Source: Cliona cf. orientalis
Lineage: Eukaryota > Porifera > Demospongiae > Clionaida > Clionaidae
Direction of reading: 5' to 3'
Assembly: GCA_963930775.1 (NCBI GenBank)
Contig: OZ005706.1
Span: 4,020,545 to 4,084,544 of the forward strand
DNA: 64,000 nucleotides
Positions 13,104-24,636 of the stretch are shown in pieces. Under the pieces are notes generated by a model. It was given only the letters and a program-made list of their open reading frames with translations. It searched no databases and was not told the DNA's origin. The stretch's first letter is position 1. Each line of letters starts with the position of its first letter. The translations under genes and the position numbers were made by a program.

Positions 13104-13676
13104 GTTGTTAGCTTTCACGCTATTTTCTCGCAAGCGACCACAGCTCACGGCGGCGAATACTCAATGTTTCGTTAGTGTCGCCCTTTTCCGTGTGTTGAAC
13201 TTCAATTCGGTGTTCAATCTACAGTCACAACTTTCAGTATATCCTGCAAGGTTACGAAAGTGCGAAGATATTAATTAACAGGGTCACAACACGGATATAA
13301 TTATAGTATACATTGTAACAGCAACTATAGTAAGTCACATGATCGATCACATGCACATGCACATGCATTGCACAGTATTGTAATATATAATTATTACCGT
13401 ATATACGTGCACGGTGCTGCACTGCTATAGCATCCTTGATCCTATATTACCCCGGCCTATCAGTCGATCCCTCTCTGGAGTCGCGACTATGGTGAGTTGT
13501 TTAAATTAGTGTCATGCAGGGCCTGTGTGGGGCGAGTTTGAGCTCTTTCGCTGTCAGAGCAGATAAATTATACGCACACCGAAGCAGTGCACAAACCAGG
13601 GTGGCCTCCCTTTGAATCCAGCATTGTGCCCGTCTATTCTAGATTTGTCTACGAGCTAGTCACTTCCAGTCTAGTT

Positions 13677-14460
13677 GACACAAACAGTCTGCGGGTAGAC
13701 CCCAAAATTTAATTCCTGCTGACGTCAGCAAAAATGTGCTGAGTGTGCACAGCATATAGCTAGCACTAGCCTCGTCCCCAGGCGCTAGGCCTTCTGAGGA
13801 GGGAGGGGGAAGGAAGGCCTGGTATCCACTGCATGCGCATAATCCGATTATGTACAGATACTGCCTAGTATACTTGCCCTTTGACCTTAAAGCATCATGC
13901 TCAATGCACCTAGAAATGGCAGGCTTAGACAGTTCGAAATTTGAGCAAGATTTCAAGGTAGCCCGAGCGATGTTGACAATTGATTGACAAAGTCCCCTGA
14001 ACAGCGTTTAGCGTGATTGCTAGTACAAAGGTCAGGAGATCATTCCGTATTCTTTAGACACATGGACCGTTTCACTTGTTAGCACGTGGTAGGAATTAGT
14101 GTACGGACACGTTTACGATATTATATTATACGGAAAATGTAGCGCATGTGCATGCAGTGGATACCAGGCCTTCCTTTCCCCCTCCCCCTTAGAAGGCCTG
14201 GGGACGAGGCTAGCACAGCACATTCCGGGTCACTGTATGCTGACCTTCATACAGCCAAAAGAAAGTTTCCAGATAAGCGGTTTAGAGGTTTTGCAGCCAG
14301 AGGAAGGATAGATATTTATAATGAGTCACTCGTAAGTTCTGAATAGTGTTGTTGATCAGGCTACAAGGAGGCAAACATACACAAATGAAGGTGTCTGGGG
14401 CCAACTTGAATTGTACGATTTTGGGGTGGCAGTTTATGCCACGCCAGTGTGAATGAACGT
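13677..14460 (+). repeat. Left arm of a large inverted repeat (pair at 16700-17040)
   Basis: Outside an inserted foldback (13756-14212), this arm matches the reverse complement of 16700-17040: TTAATTCCTGCTGACGTCAG, GGGTCACTGTATGCTG, GGTTTAGAGG, GAATAGTGT and TTTTGGGGTGGCAGT, in the same order. Either the arms are the long TIRs of a roughly 3.4-kb element, or they are two repeat copies in opposite directions. No transposase is visible between them. Confidence 0.6.
13756..14212 (+). mobile_element. TAGCCTCGTCCCC foldback element
   Basis: The ends match inverted (TAGCCTCGTCCCCAGGC at the left, GCCTGGGGACGAGGCTA at the right). Inner blocks around AAGGCCTGGTATCCACTGCA also pair. The flanks read GCACAGCAT and GCACAGCAC, a near-perfect 9-bp duplication. 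The undisrupted paralogous site near 16960-16985 supports this boundary. TSD length and foldback form suggest a Mutator-like non-autonomous element. Confidence 0.6.
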
Positions 14461-14465
14461 ATACT

Positions 14466-15209
14466 TTTCTCTAGAAGTTTCTCTATTATACAAGTGGAGA
14501 ATTATGGCTGTCTGATATGTTCAAAAATTAGGTGAAATCGACCGTTTATACACGATTGCCTTACCAGATGGCTACCCTTCAAATCCAAGAAAACAAACTA
14601 TATCTATCCAGCAGCTGGAATTAAAATTGGCCGAATCCTGGGGCCTTCGTGTAGACTGCGAAGACCCCATGATTTAATTCCAGCTGCTCAGATCGCACAT
14701 CGTGCGATAGTGTTTGCGCTCGCCCACGCACATTTTACATCATCAACATGAACCAATATGCAATATAGTCAATAATATTATTGTTTTACTGGGAAGAAGA
14801 GCCTTCCCGCCATAAAATGGCCACAGAGTCCAGTTTTATCAGTAGTTTGTAAGCTATTTACAAGCCGACTAGATGGAGTTAGCCTTCAACATTCATTTTT
14901 TTGAGGAACTCATTGGGAATGAAGATGCATACCAAGCACCAGAACTCGATGTGTGGACCAGTACAAGAATTAAGAATGAAACAAAAATCGAACAATGGGT
15001 GAATATGACAAAACTATCAAGTACAATTGATATCATAACGGAGATACTGTTTCATGGATACTTATAGCTACATGTAGTTCTCTTGGGCTTGAAGAGTAGA
15101 CATCTGATAAGACAATTATACACAAACGGTTGATTTCACCTAATTTTTTTAAACATTTCAGATGGCCATAATTCTCCACCTGTATAATAGGGAAACTTCT
15201 AGAGAAAAA
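14466..15209 (+). mobile_element. MITE with about 95-bp terminal inverted repeats
   Basis: The left end TTTCTCTAGAAGTTTC and the next 90 bp (TGGAGAATTATGGC, TTAGGTGAAATC, CCGTTTATACACGATTG) recur inverted at 15109-15209. The interior has one short open frame near 14873-15067 that I do not recognise. The element abuts the next MITE at 15225. Confidence 0.6.
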
Positions 15210-15224
15210 TATGAATACCGTATG

Positions 15225-15497
15225 CAGGGTTGCGTTTTTTTCTGGGGGGGGGGGGGGGGGGGGGAGAGGGGCGATCTCACGGATGACTTGCGTATGTATA
15301 TGCGCCGCTGCCATGCGTATATACTAGTAAATAAATCACACAATAATGCTGTGATAACAAACGATTTCTTTTTGCTTGTGTATGTAATCATGTTATTTGT
15401 GCTGTATATATTACATGTATATTATTATGGAATTCTGGGGGGGGGGGGGGGGGGGAGATCCCAGTGCGCCCCCCCCCCCCCTCTGTATGCAACCCTG
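15225..15497 (+). mobile_element. CAGGGTTGC MITE, copy 1, with CGTATG target duplication
   Basis: The termini CAGGGTTGCG and GCAACCCTG are inverted and flanked by CGTATG on each side (219-224 and 498-503 of kilobase 15). The interior holds a G run near each end and the AGATCTCACGGATGACTT block shared with the copy at 40222-40615. Non-coding. Confidence 0.75.
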
Positions 15498-15704
15498 CGT
15501 ATGGCAGGTTATTTTCGTGCAAAGTCCGAAAAGGCCCTCAAATTAATTTTCATGGTTTTAAATTTCACGGCAGCAACCAGTCCAGGGGCGTGGTACTGCT
15601 GCACAAGCAATGATATAATTGATACACGCGCTTGCAATCTTCTTTATTACTAAGCGATACCTACAGAGACTTCAACAAAATTTAATAGCATGAGATGAAT
15701 AATA

Positions 15705-16116
15705 TTATAGAATCCCGCGATTACGCCCTCCCCCCCTTTGTGCATGCTAGCATTGGGCAAAAGTGGGAAGGGGGCTTATACGCGGGATCCTTGCATTGCC
15801 ATGTGACGACCATTACCAACCGTCGAATGCCACGTGGGTGCATGATCTCCGTACTCTCTCTGGCTATTTGATGGACAAAACTCAAGAAAATCAACTAAGT
15901 AAGGTATACTATGGTTCAAGTAGCTAGTTTGCTAGCTGTACATGTAGCTACTGTTTTATTGGCTTATAGACTCTAATATTTACATTTTACAGTTGGGGGG
16001 AGGCTTATACGCGAGACAAAATTACCTATGCAGGAACCTGAGCTAAAATTGCGGGGGGGGGGGGGGGGGGGGGGGGGGCTTATGCGTGAGGGGGGCGTAT
16101 TTGCAGGATTCTACGG
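15705..16116 (+). mobile_element. AGAATCCC MITE, copy 2 (both ends)
   Basis: Starts TATAGAATCCCGCGATTACG and ends GCAGGATTCTACGG, which is its inverted counterpart. The body aligns with 2680-2996 and includes a G run of more than 20 near 16056. Confidence 0.65.
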
Positions 16117-16596
16117 TAGTGTTAAAGATCTATCAGCTGGATGACAGTGGCTACTGTTGCTTGGAAAGTGTTGGCCGCGCTGCCATGATGTTTGTGGCCA
16201 CGCCCATCATCATGGACTCGCATAGTACCATATCACCGTGGGAATTAATTTTCAGGGGTGGTAAAATTTTTGTGACTACCAAGTCAACCATGAAAATAAC
16301 GAAAATTAGCACCCCATGAAAATTACCTGCCATACAGTATGCGTTCATTCTGAACTATAAACGTTCTAAATGCACTTGATTGGCTTAGATCCAACTTGTA
16401 GTAAAAAGTGTGATCTGATTGGTTAGACTGAAGTATCTATCCTTCACAGAAAATCATGTGAGCTCTGTAGAAAATCATGTAAAATTTCTTGCCTATGGTT
16501 AGGGTTGTTGCTAGGCAGCAGTTTACACATGTACATTTATGTCAAGCTTTTGGGCATAATTGCTAGGATCTAAACATGTTAGTCAGTTACTTTGTG

Positions 16597-16682
16597 ATTT
16601 AGAAGACCTCAGGGCTCAGTAGAACCCTCACTTTGCTTGGGATTTTACACAGAGCCCTTAAGTCTTCTAAATCACGTAGAAA
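16597..16682 (+). repeat. 85-bp hairpin repeat, copy 1
   Basis: GATTTAGAAGACCTCAGGGC pairs with GCCCTTAAGTCTTCTAAATC around an AGAACCCTCACTTTGC loop. The same hairpin plan recurs at 42128-42210 and, partly, at 40431-40500. Confidence 0.55.
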
Positions 16683-16699
16683 CCTCGTAAACAGTAGCT

Positions 16700-17040
16700 A
16701 TAGCTATTGTGTAGAAACTGCCACCCCAAAATCGTACAAAAATTCAAGTTGGCCCAAGACACTTACATGTACATGTACCTTCGTTTATGAGCATTTGCCT
16801 CCTTGTAGCCTAATGGACGACACTATTCAGAACTTAAAACAACTACATGTAATAATAAATATCCATCCTTCCTCTGACGCATAGCCTCTAAACCATTTGA
16901 TCTGGACACTTTCACTTGGCTGTACATGTATGAGGGCCAGTATACAGTGACCCTGAATACGTTGTGCATGCTCAGCACACTTTGCTGACGTCAGCAGGAA
17001 TTAAAGTTTGAGATGTACGTGTAGACTGTTTGTTCCTGCA
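16700..17040 (-). repeat. Right arm of the large inverted repeat
   Basis: Reverse complement of the 13677-14460 arm without the inserted foldback. It shows what the left arm looked like before that insertion. Confidence 0.6.
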
Positions 17041-17670
17041 TAATGTGCTAAGTCAATGACACTGTTGCAAGGATGGGTGCCCCTCTAGCTCTATTGGATC
17101 TTGAGCAGCTGAGAGTCGTCTTCGTACCAAATAACTACATATATTTGCCTTTTCATTTGCGGCCTCAGTTCTCTCAGACCATAAAGTTATGCATCACCTT
17201 TAAAACCTCGCCTTTCTTTGTACAATTCCATGCTCATTTCTTTTCGGTAAACGTCAAACATGCTTGTGAAATTCTCACAGATTCTGAAATGTACGTGGCT
17301 ATAGCATTGCTGAACTGAATCACCCTCAAAAGTCTTTCACAACGTTCAAAATGATAATCTTCTCTTGGTTGGAGACCTCTAGGTCATTTGCTTGCTTCAG
17401 CGGTATTAGACCTTGTGGGCTACCAGTTTGCTAACTTATTTGAGCTGTGCGAGGATGTTTATGCATGAAGTGTACCACAGGACTTCAGTGGTCAGTCGGG
17501 GAGGGACCTTAGCCTAATACCTCAAAGGGCCTGGGTACAAGGCTAGGAGGGACACTTGCTTTTTGAGTAGCTATGTGCATGGGGTGCAAAAAATCAGTAA
17601 TAATATGACTAAATAAAAACTGACTATGATAAGGCAACATGAATTATTTCTCCTACATGCAAGTCAAATA

Positions 17671-18110
17671 CCGTAGGGTGGGTAATTTTCGTGGGGTGCT
17701 AATTTTCGTTACTTTCATGGTTGGCTTGGCAGTCACGAAATTTTCCCACCCACGAAATTAATGCCTACGGTGATATGGTACCATGATGATGGGCGTGGCC
17801 ACAGACATCGTGACAGCACGGCCAACACTTTCCAGTGTTCGCAAACAACAATAGCCACTATCATCCAGCTGATAGCGTCTTCGATACTAATATTCTTCTA
17901 TCTCATGCCTTTTGTCCAAGTCTCTGTAGGTATGGCTTAGTAACAAAGAAGATCGCGAGCGTGTGTATCCATTACATCATCGCTTATGCAGCAGTGCCAC
18001 GCCCCTAGACTGGTTGCTGTCACGAAATTTAAAACCACGAAAATTAATTTTGAGGGCCTTTTCGGACTTTCCACGAAAATTAGACCCCACGAAAATTACC
18101 CACCATACGG
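17671..18110 (+). mobile_element. CCGTA-type MITE with TA target duplication (TTTTCGTGG subfamily)
   Basis: The left end CCGTAGGGTGGGTAATTTTC and the right end GAAAATTACCCACCATACGG are inverted repeats of about 40 bp flanked by TA. Fragments of the same family occur at 11395-11465, 15510-15600 and 16240-16335 (CACGAAAATT motifs). Non-coding. Confidence 0.75.
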
Positions 18111-18179
18111 TACTCCAAGGATAGCACGAACAAATCAACATCAATAGGTGTGTGATAGTCGAGAAAAGCAAGCGTAGGG

Positions 18180-18482
18180 ATGTACATGTGTAGGGATGGC
18201 AGGGTCAAAAAGTACACAAACAAGATTTGTAAGGGATAAGTATCTGCTATACATCCCTACATGACGCTTGCTTTTCTCTATTATTATCGTCTACATATAC
18301 GTGTTTATCGAGTGTGGCATGTGGGAGACATTCAGATTGTTCCCTGGTTGTCACGATTCTTCACCATAGACATAGTCAATTTTATTTTTGCACCCCTCAA
18401 AAAGGCAAGCGTAGGGATGTATAGCAGATGCTTATCCCTTACAAATTTTGTTCATGTACTTTTTGACCCTGCCATCCCTATT
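18180..18482 (+). repeat. Foldback repeat around GCAAGCGTAGGGATGTA
   Basis: Blocks near 18165-18250 (AAGCAAGCGTAGGGATGTAC, GGCAGGGTCAAAAAGTAC, TTTGTAAGGGATAAG) reappear inverted near 18395-18480. A third, shorter inverted copy lies at 18236-18280. Non-coding. Confidence 0.5.
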
Positions 18483-19726
18483 TCATCCTTCAATTTTATT
18501 GTTTTTTATACTTGTTTCTGTACCTTTTTTATTGTTCTTAGTATAATTTATCAATGCCATCTTACATGGTTTGCTCATTTAACTCTCAACTTCTGTCCAG
18601 TGTAATTAAACGGTAGCTAGTAGATGCATAGATTATATACATCTATCCCCCTCCCAGGGAGGGGGATATATAATCTGTGTTAGACGGGAGGTACCGAAGT
18701 TCGCGCTTGCATGCAAAGTCTTAGCCACGCCCTTCAAGATGGCTGACAAAGAAGGCCCAGGTAGTGGTGTGTCTCTCAGTTCTGTTAGCCTGGAGAAAAT
18801 CAAGTTGTGAACTGGCTGTTATGCTGACTGCTGAAGAGCCTCTTGATACCTAGTTAACTAAGCTATAGTTAGCTTGCGTGGAAAAGTCTGGCTCCTGGCT
18901 CGAGGCTAGAACTGAGCGCGAGTATCTGAGCGCCGAGCCAGCATGCATTGTACCGGTAGATGCGGTCCGATTCAGCTTCGCGCACGCTGCTCCCCTGACC
19001 ATAGTTGCTCTAATTATCCGAACGGCCAAAAATAATTATTAATATCGCCGTTCAGTGTTAAATAGAAAGTAAATAAATTCGGGCAATGGCTTGTTAGAGT
19101 GTAAATAGAACGGATCCAGTGCAAATGGAGAAAGTATTATCATAGCGATGAAGAAACAGCAGTCGATGTCCAATTATAGGTTTATCGTCGTCAGCTCTAG
19201 AGCCTGAGCGATCGCAAAATGATCGCCGTCTGTGTAAGCTAAAGTCCATGTTACCTTTCCGCTCTTATATATACTGTCTGAGATATGGTAGCCACACTCT
19301 TCGATGAACGTGGAAGAGTTGTTTCGAGCTCCTGCTGTGTTGTACTGCGTGGCCATTCGGTTGATTTAGAGCGGGTGAGAAAACTTGAAATCAAGACGTT
19401 CGATGAATTAGGAAGGAAAATTATAAAATACTTAAAGCTGCTGTTCGGGCTATTAGAATGTTCGAATAATTACAGCGAGTACGGTAGTCACATAATTTCA
19501 CCATGGCAACACATTCCGAGCATGCACATTGTATGACAAAATGGTGTATCAGACACACCCATTAGTTAGTGCGCCATACACACCCACCTTTACGTAACTG
19601 TCGAGATAACGCCGAACTAACGTGCCATGGACCTGTGCGCTACAAAATAGAGTGGATATATATTAGAACTAAGGTGAGCGGTCCAGACAGTCTTGAGTTA
19701 GCCCTGATAATGAAAAAGAAAGTTAA
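18483..19726. other. Region without a supported gene
   Basis: Contains a short palindrome near 18624-18682 (ATCTATCCCCCTCCC and its inverse). An ATG at 18738 opens 22 codons beginning MADKEGPGSG. Small open frames of about 60-80 codons lie on both strands near 19174-19536. None shows a recognised domain or a convincing splice chain. Confidence 0.4.
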
Positions 19727-20149
19727 ACACTAAGTAGAAAAAAAAATACTTAAATAATTAAATGATTAAATAAATAAATAAATAAATAATCTTATTCATG
19801 GGGGGTTTGGGAGTACTTGGAGACATAATTTTTACATGGGCACGCAGAATGGGTCGAAACTAGAGATTTGACCTGAAAGAATTTTGATTCACGCCTTTGA
19901 ATTGAAGTTACGGCCCTTTGAAATTTTCTCATATGTTTGTATAGGGAAGCCATACATTTGCAATGTTGTCCGCCCACACGCTACGTGAAAAACGAGGGAA
20001 ACTTGTTAGGCACGCGCACACAAACGTGACGACCTTTACCTACTTTGGTCAAAATTGGAGTATAGGGTGCCTGCTTGCATTGTATGGCTCTACTAAGCAT
20101 CCAACTCAACTATGTAGTGGTTTTGGACAATTTTTTTTCTGCTTAGTGT
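19727..20149 (+). mobile_element. ACACTAAG element, isolated copy (423 bp)
   Basis: Starts ACACTAAGTAGAAAAAA and ends TTTTTTCTGCTTAGTGT, an inverted pair. The body carries TTTTTACATGGGCACGCAG, GAATGGGTCGAAAC, GAATTTTGATTC, GTTACGGCCC, CCGCCCAC and GTGACGACCTTTACC, all shared with the large cluster at 53.3-62.9 kb. This copy best defines the unit. Non-autonomous; no transposase seen. Confidence 0.75.
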
Positions 20150-20518
20150 TCTGGTCTCCTTGAAAAAAAGAAAAATTGACAAATGGCCTATTTTTTGAAC
20201 ATCTGGTTCTGATGTGTACAATTGTTTTGATGAATAATCTTGGTCTTGTTAGATGCACAATTTGCTGGAGATTCTGATTTTCACACTTACAAATTTCACA
20301 AAATTACCTATTTTGAGATATTTGGGTATTTGTAATGTATTACATATACGGCATATCCGGGCCATCCCTACTTATTGAGTCTACCAACTCTATGATAGAG
20401 ACATGGCAGGTTTACACCCCCAATTCTGACACCTGTAGTAATCTTTTCCAGATATGATATTGATATAGGCTACTAAATTAAAAATGAAGTATAGAAGACA
20501 CAACAAAGTTTAATAATC

Positions 20519-21178
20519 TGCCATATTTTCCCACTATTAAGCACATGCGCTTACATGTATATCTCCACAGGAAGAAAACCTGCACTTAATAGCGAAGTGC
20601 GCCTAACAGCGAGATGAATCTATCTAAAAATAGCTACATCGATGCACATTCACGGTATCATCTAAGGTGTGTGGCCAATCGATCGAAACATAATGAGTGC
20701 TTAGGCCAACAAAATAGCATGCATGCGCTTAATAACAAATATGCATGTATAAGCGAGATGCACCTAATAACAAGAAAGTACGGTCTTGTTATTGGGCGCA
20801 TCTCGCTTATAAGCACATATTCGTTATTAAGCGCATACCATTTTCCTGATCTAAGTACTTGTTGTTGGAGCATATGTGACCCTTGACCTCGATATCTGCA
20901 TGCTTTCTTGCTAGCCCAAGGTTCCAGCCATTTCAAGTTACTCGAAATCACGATGGCTACTATGAGCACCATTTCGAACTGGGTGGAATGCAGCAACACA
21001 AATGATTGTGGGATCGAGCGATTTGCCATGCCCCTAATGATACTGCGAGCGCGCATGCATTCTTGGATGCAGCTATTCTTTGTTAGGCGTATCTCGCTAT
21101 TAGGCGCACTTCGCTATTTAGCGCAGGTTTCTTCCTATGGAGATAAAAGTGCATGCACTTAATAGCGGGAATACGGTA
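20519..21178 (+). mobile_element. Foldback element with about 120-bp arms
   Basis: The left arm (CACTATTAAGCACATGCGC, TATCTCCACAGGAAGAAA, AATAGCGAAGTGCGCCTAA) pairs with the right arm at 21060-21178. A second inner hairpin near 20705-20835 (GCGCTTAATAACAAATATGC and its inverse) makes most of the element able to fold. The right end is CCCGCTATTAAG read inverted, with an outer TACCGTA. Confidence 0.65.
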
Positions 21179-22189
21179 ATCCAAGTCAAATTTAAGGCTT
21201 TTAGTTACAACACTGTATATTATTGCAAAATTGCACCAATAATTTTAAACTCATAGGCAGGACTGGACACCATTCCAGGACAATGTGGTTTCCTAGTGAT
21301 TACCAGTGATGGCTCAATTCAACATGTAAGTTTAACACTGATTAATATTGGCTTCAGTAACTAGCTTCATAACAAACTGCCATTTATAGATACCATATTT
21401 AGCCACAGCTGCTATCCATTTCAGCTTTTGCTGAAGTACGGCTACTAATCAAGAGCAGCTCTTGTTTGAGGGCGGCTTTAATTAATTTGGGAGCAGTATC
21501 TCTTGGTGTTACTGTGATTCCCACCCTATGCAGTAATATTTCCTCTAGATTTAATTCTATCATTGATGCAGAGCTGTTAAACACGATGGACTAGTTCTCC
21601 GGACTGCAGTCGAGATACATGTACCAGTACGTACATGTACATGTATGATGGAAAAAATAAGTAACTGATGAGTGCTCATGGCTTGCGATCGTACACCACA
21701 CTTAATTTCTCTCACAGAGCTCTAACATGTGTGTATGTGCTTTGAGGGTGGCTACTAATCGGGAGCTGGCCTCTATTTGAATAAATAGTATAGTACTTGT
21801 ATCATAGTATCCCGGTGTGATAGACTAGCCCATTTAAAATTTGGTGGTTCGGTATGGGATCGCCATACGTATATATGCGAGTAGGAAATTTTGGCGGATT
21901 TTAATTTGGTGGTTGTAATATAGACCGCAAAACCGCCAAATTTTCCGGCTATACGGTAAATGATAGACATGCCAAATACCTAAGAGAATTGCACTACTCA
22001 ACACATACATGTACATGCATGGTCACACTTACACAGCAAAATTCATTCACATACACCTAAAGTCCCTAAAGCACAAATCAAGCTTCTAGAAGCTTAACAC
22101 TTTAACTGCACAAATCAGCATAATTACACAAATCAATAAGTAACTAATTATTATTATATAATATTATACAATGAAAAATATTTTTCAGA
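21179..22189. other. Region without a supported gene
   Basis: AT-rich sequence with one end of a CCGTA-type element (inverted TACCGTATAGCCGGAAAATT at 21938-21958) but no clear partner end. ACATGTAC runs lie near 21620 and 22010. No coding signal found. Confidence 0.4.
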
Positions 22190-22565
22190 GCGACAATTTT
22201 CTTATATAGTCCGTGTCCTAACCTGGAGGCATAAAAGATGCGCTCTCCTACAAGTTCAAAAGACTCGTGATTGGTCAGAATTGTTGTGCCGTGTGCACAA
22301 ACGGGGTTGCCAGGGCCTAGGGGCCATAGAGATGCATTCTCGAGCTTGAGCAAGCAGCGCAAGCGCCGCACGTTTCGACAGGCCTGCTCGGCAGGTCACC
22401 GAGCCTCGAGCGAAGCGAGAGGTGATGTCTGCTCTTTGTCATGGTCTGGTGGTAGATTCGACGCCGGTTTGAGCGGAGTGAGAACGTCGCCATTACACGG
22501 TGAGTTTGATCAGCTACTCTTACCTGCAGTGAGGGGTGTGGTCTTCATCTGCGCATGCACGCTAT
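22190..22565 (+). repeat. Dispersed repeat R2, copy 2
   Basis: Direct copy of 3880-4245; see the shared AAGATGCRCTC, GCCTCGAGCRAAGCGAGAGG and GCGCATGCAC-like blocks. It lies just left of the first tyrosine-recombinase retroelement. Confidence 0.65.
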
Positions 22566-22841
22566 ACTAGATTGTACTAGAGCATGCTGTTAGTAGTGTT
22601 CAGTCACATTATCCCATGATTGTGACATCAAACATACTTGTTACAATACACTTTTATGCAAACACTGTCCATGAGATCCCTCCCCCTTCTCCTGCAACAA
22701 CCTTGCTTGCTAGGTTGTTGTTCGAGACGGGGCATCTACATTGCCATTTGCCTTTCTAACTCTGTGCCGAATAGTAAACTGGTATGGTGTAGTCCACATA
22801 ATGGGAATGGAATCTTGAAATCCATGTGAAATATTTGAATT

Positions 22842-23074
22842 AACGCCCTGCACTCAGGCTTGACTATACTACGCTCGTGCAATACGTGGCGCGTATTTTG
22901 GGGAAATATTGAGGGCTTCGGCTTAGGCGGACTGGTGGCCCAGTGGGTACAACCGGAGACTTCTGAGCCGAGGTTATATGTCCATTGACCCTGGCGATGC
23001 TGGGAAAAATAGTGCAGCATAGCGTTTTGGCTATGGGCTCACAGCACAGTGGGCGTAGGGCCAATGGATCCCCC
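22842..23074 (-). repeat. Split direct repeat B2
   Basis: Same 233 bp as 23322-23554, from AACGCCCTGCACTCAGGC to CCAATGGATCCCC, with only a few differences. It forms the 3' end of the element. A 48-bp unmatched spacer separates it from A2. Confidence 0.9.
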
Positions 23075-23122
23075 GACTGTACGTAGGGGTGATAGAAGGA
23101 TTTTAAGTGGTGGGTGTGGTGG

Positions 23123-23321
23123 GAAAGAAGCGTGTGGCTTAACTTTCGGGTCCTCTATTTGACACGTTGTCGCAATAGATGCAGCTATCTTGATTATGCT
23201 ATCACGTGCCATGCATGGCGGGCAGAGGCGTGCCCGTGTGATTGCGCATGCGTCAGCATTACATTTTACTTGGCCTTCCTACAGTAACGTTAACTTCGGT
23301 TTACGCTTGTAAACCCCATTT
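23123..23321 (-). repeat. Split direct repeat A2
   Basis: Same roughly 199 bp as 27652-27851, from GAAAGAAGCGTGTGGC to AAACCCCATTTA. It directly abuts B1, as expected for a circular-junction template in this group. Confidence 0.9.
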
Positions 23322-23554
23322 AACGCCCTGCACTCAGGCTTGACTATACTACGCTCGTGCAATACGTGGCGCGTATTTTGGGGAAATATTGAGGGTTTCG
23401 GCTCAGGCGGACTGGTGGCCCAGTGGGTACAACCGGAGACTTCTGAGCCGAGGTTATATGTCCATTGACCCTGGCGATGCTGGGAAAAGTAGTGCAGCAT
23501 AGCGTTTTGGCTATGGGCTCACAGCACAGTGGGCGTAGGGCCAATGGATCCCCC
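23322..23554 (-). repeat. Split direct repeat B1
   Basis: Partner of B2; lies between the recombinase end and A2. Confidence 0.9.
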
Positions 23555-23675
23555 CAAATTCCCCCAAGTTATGACATGATTAGAATATGATTTGTGTTAG
23601 TGATAGATAATACATACTATAGGAATGATAGCATTAAGGGTGTAGTGAGGACAAAGGTGTATGGGGTGACAATGT

Positions 23676-24470
23676 CTAAAGATGATGATGGTGAGCAATG
23701 AGCTTCGATGCATTGGTAATCGTCTTGGGGGAGGACCGAATGTAGGTCTTATAGGCGGTACTTTGCCATCTCCCAAGGGTTTGGATAAGTGGCTCTGATA
23801 TGCCTGCTGCAGCAGCAGTGGTGGCTGCGTCAATTCTATAGCTGTGGCTGCTATAGAGGGCGGGGTTAGCTCCGGTTAGGCGGAGGAGTGACTTGGTCAG
23901 TGCTGACACATCTCGCCTCGTAAGGTACTTCCCGTTGTGAAAGGTAAAGAGGGGTAAGTGTCTATGGCTTTCGCTTTGCTGTAGAAATTTGCGCATGGCG
24001 TTGATGGGGCAGGTAGACGTGCCAATTTTACCGATAAGAACAACGGCGGTTTGTTGGTACTGATCAGTTTTTGATGCTTTTATATAGACTTTCATTGAGG
24101 TATTAGTCAGTGTGATATCCTTGCGTAGGAGAGTCCGCCTGTGATTGTAGTGATGGTGGGTGGGGGACGTATATTCACTTGCCCGTAAGAAGCCATAAAA
24201 GGCTAGTGTAAATGATGCCCAGTACAATAGTTTATCCTGGGGATGCAAGGATGAATCACGAGAAAGCTCTGTCTTTACGGAACGCAAGAGAGCGATGGTG
24301 ATGGGTTCTCTCTTGAATGTTGACACTTCTGTGGATCGACGTATGCCATTGCAGAGATAGTGGAGTAGAGGTGCTTCCGCAGTTGGATCTGGGAAGTGGT
24401 TCTCTATGTGAAAAAGACGGATACCCGCCAAGTAGACCCTAATGGTAGCATATGAGACTGAACCGCACAA
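23676..24470 (-). CDS. Tyrosine recombinase part of the first retroelement
   Basis: Open for 264 codons. The C-terminal catalytic half of a phage-integrase-type fold is visible: an Arg in YGFLRASE, the HSYR box, then GRWQS and a Tyr in YKTYIR, matching the R...HxxR...W/H...Y order. In DIRS-group elements this enzyme integrates a circular DNA copy. It is the last coding part before B1. Part of a fossil element. Confidence 0.85.
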   Translation of the reverse strand: MCGSVSYATIRVYLAGIRLFHIENHFPDPTAEAPLLHYLCNGIRRSTEVSTFKREPITIALLRSVKTELSRDSSLHPQDKLLYWASFTLAFYGFLRASEYTSPTHHHYNHRRTLLRKDITLTNTSMKVYIKASKTDQYQQTAVVLIGKIGTSTCPINAMRKFLQQSESHRHLPLFTFHNGKYLTRRDVSALTKSLLRLTGANPALYSSHSYRIDAATTAAAAGISEPLIQTLGRWQSTAYKTYIRSSPKTITNASKLIAHHHHL

Positions 24471-24636
24471 GTCTGTGCAAAAACAACGAAGGGTGAGCTG
24501 TGAAGCTGGCAGTGGTTTGATGCCATGTTTTCTACAGAATGCGAGGTAAGAGTTTACACCTGCTTGGTATGTACGTCTTGTTGAGGCTGCTACTCCTAAT
24601 TTTTGGAGTCCGGTGAGCCTTTTGGTTAGGAGAGGG

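Noticed and set aside
15162-15653. 163-codon plus frame with Gly-rich stretch
   Set aside because: It crosses two MITE borders and two poly-G tracts; composite of repeats.
18738-18806. ATG opening MADKEGPGSG as a first exon
   Set aside because: Only 22 codons, no clear splice donor in phase and no downstream partner; the preceding sequence resembles a dispersed repeat.
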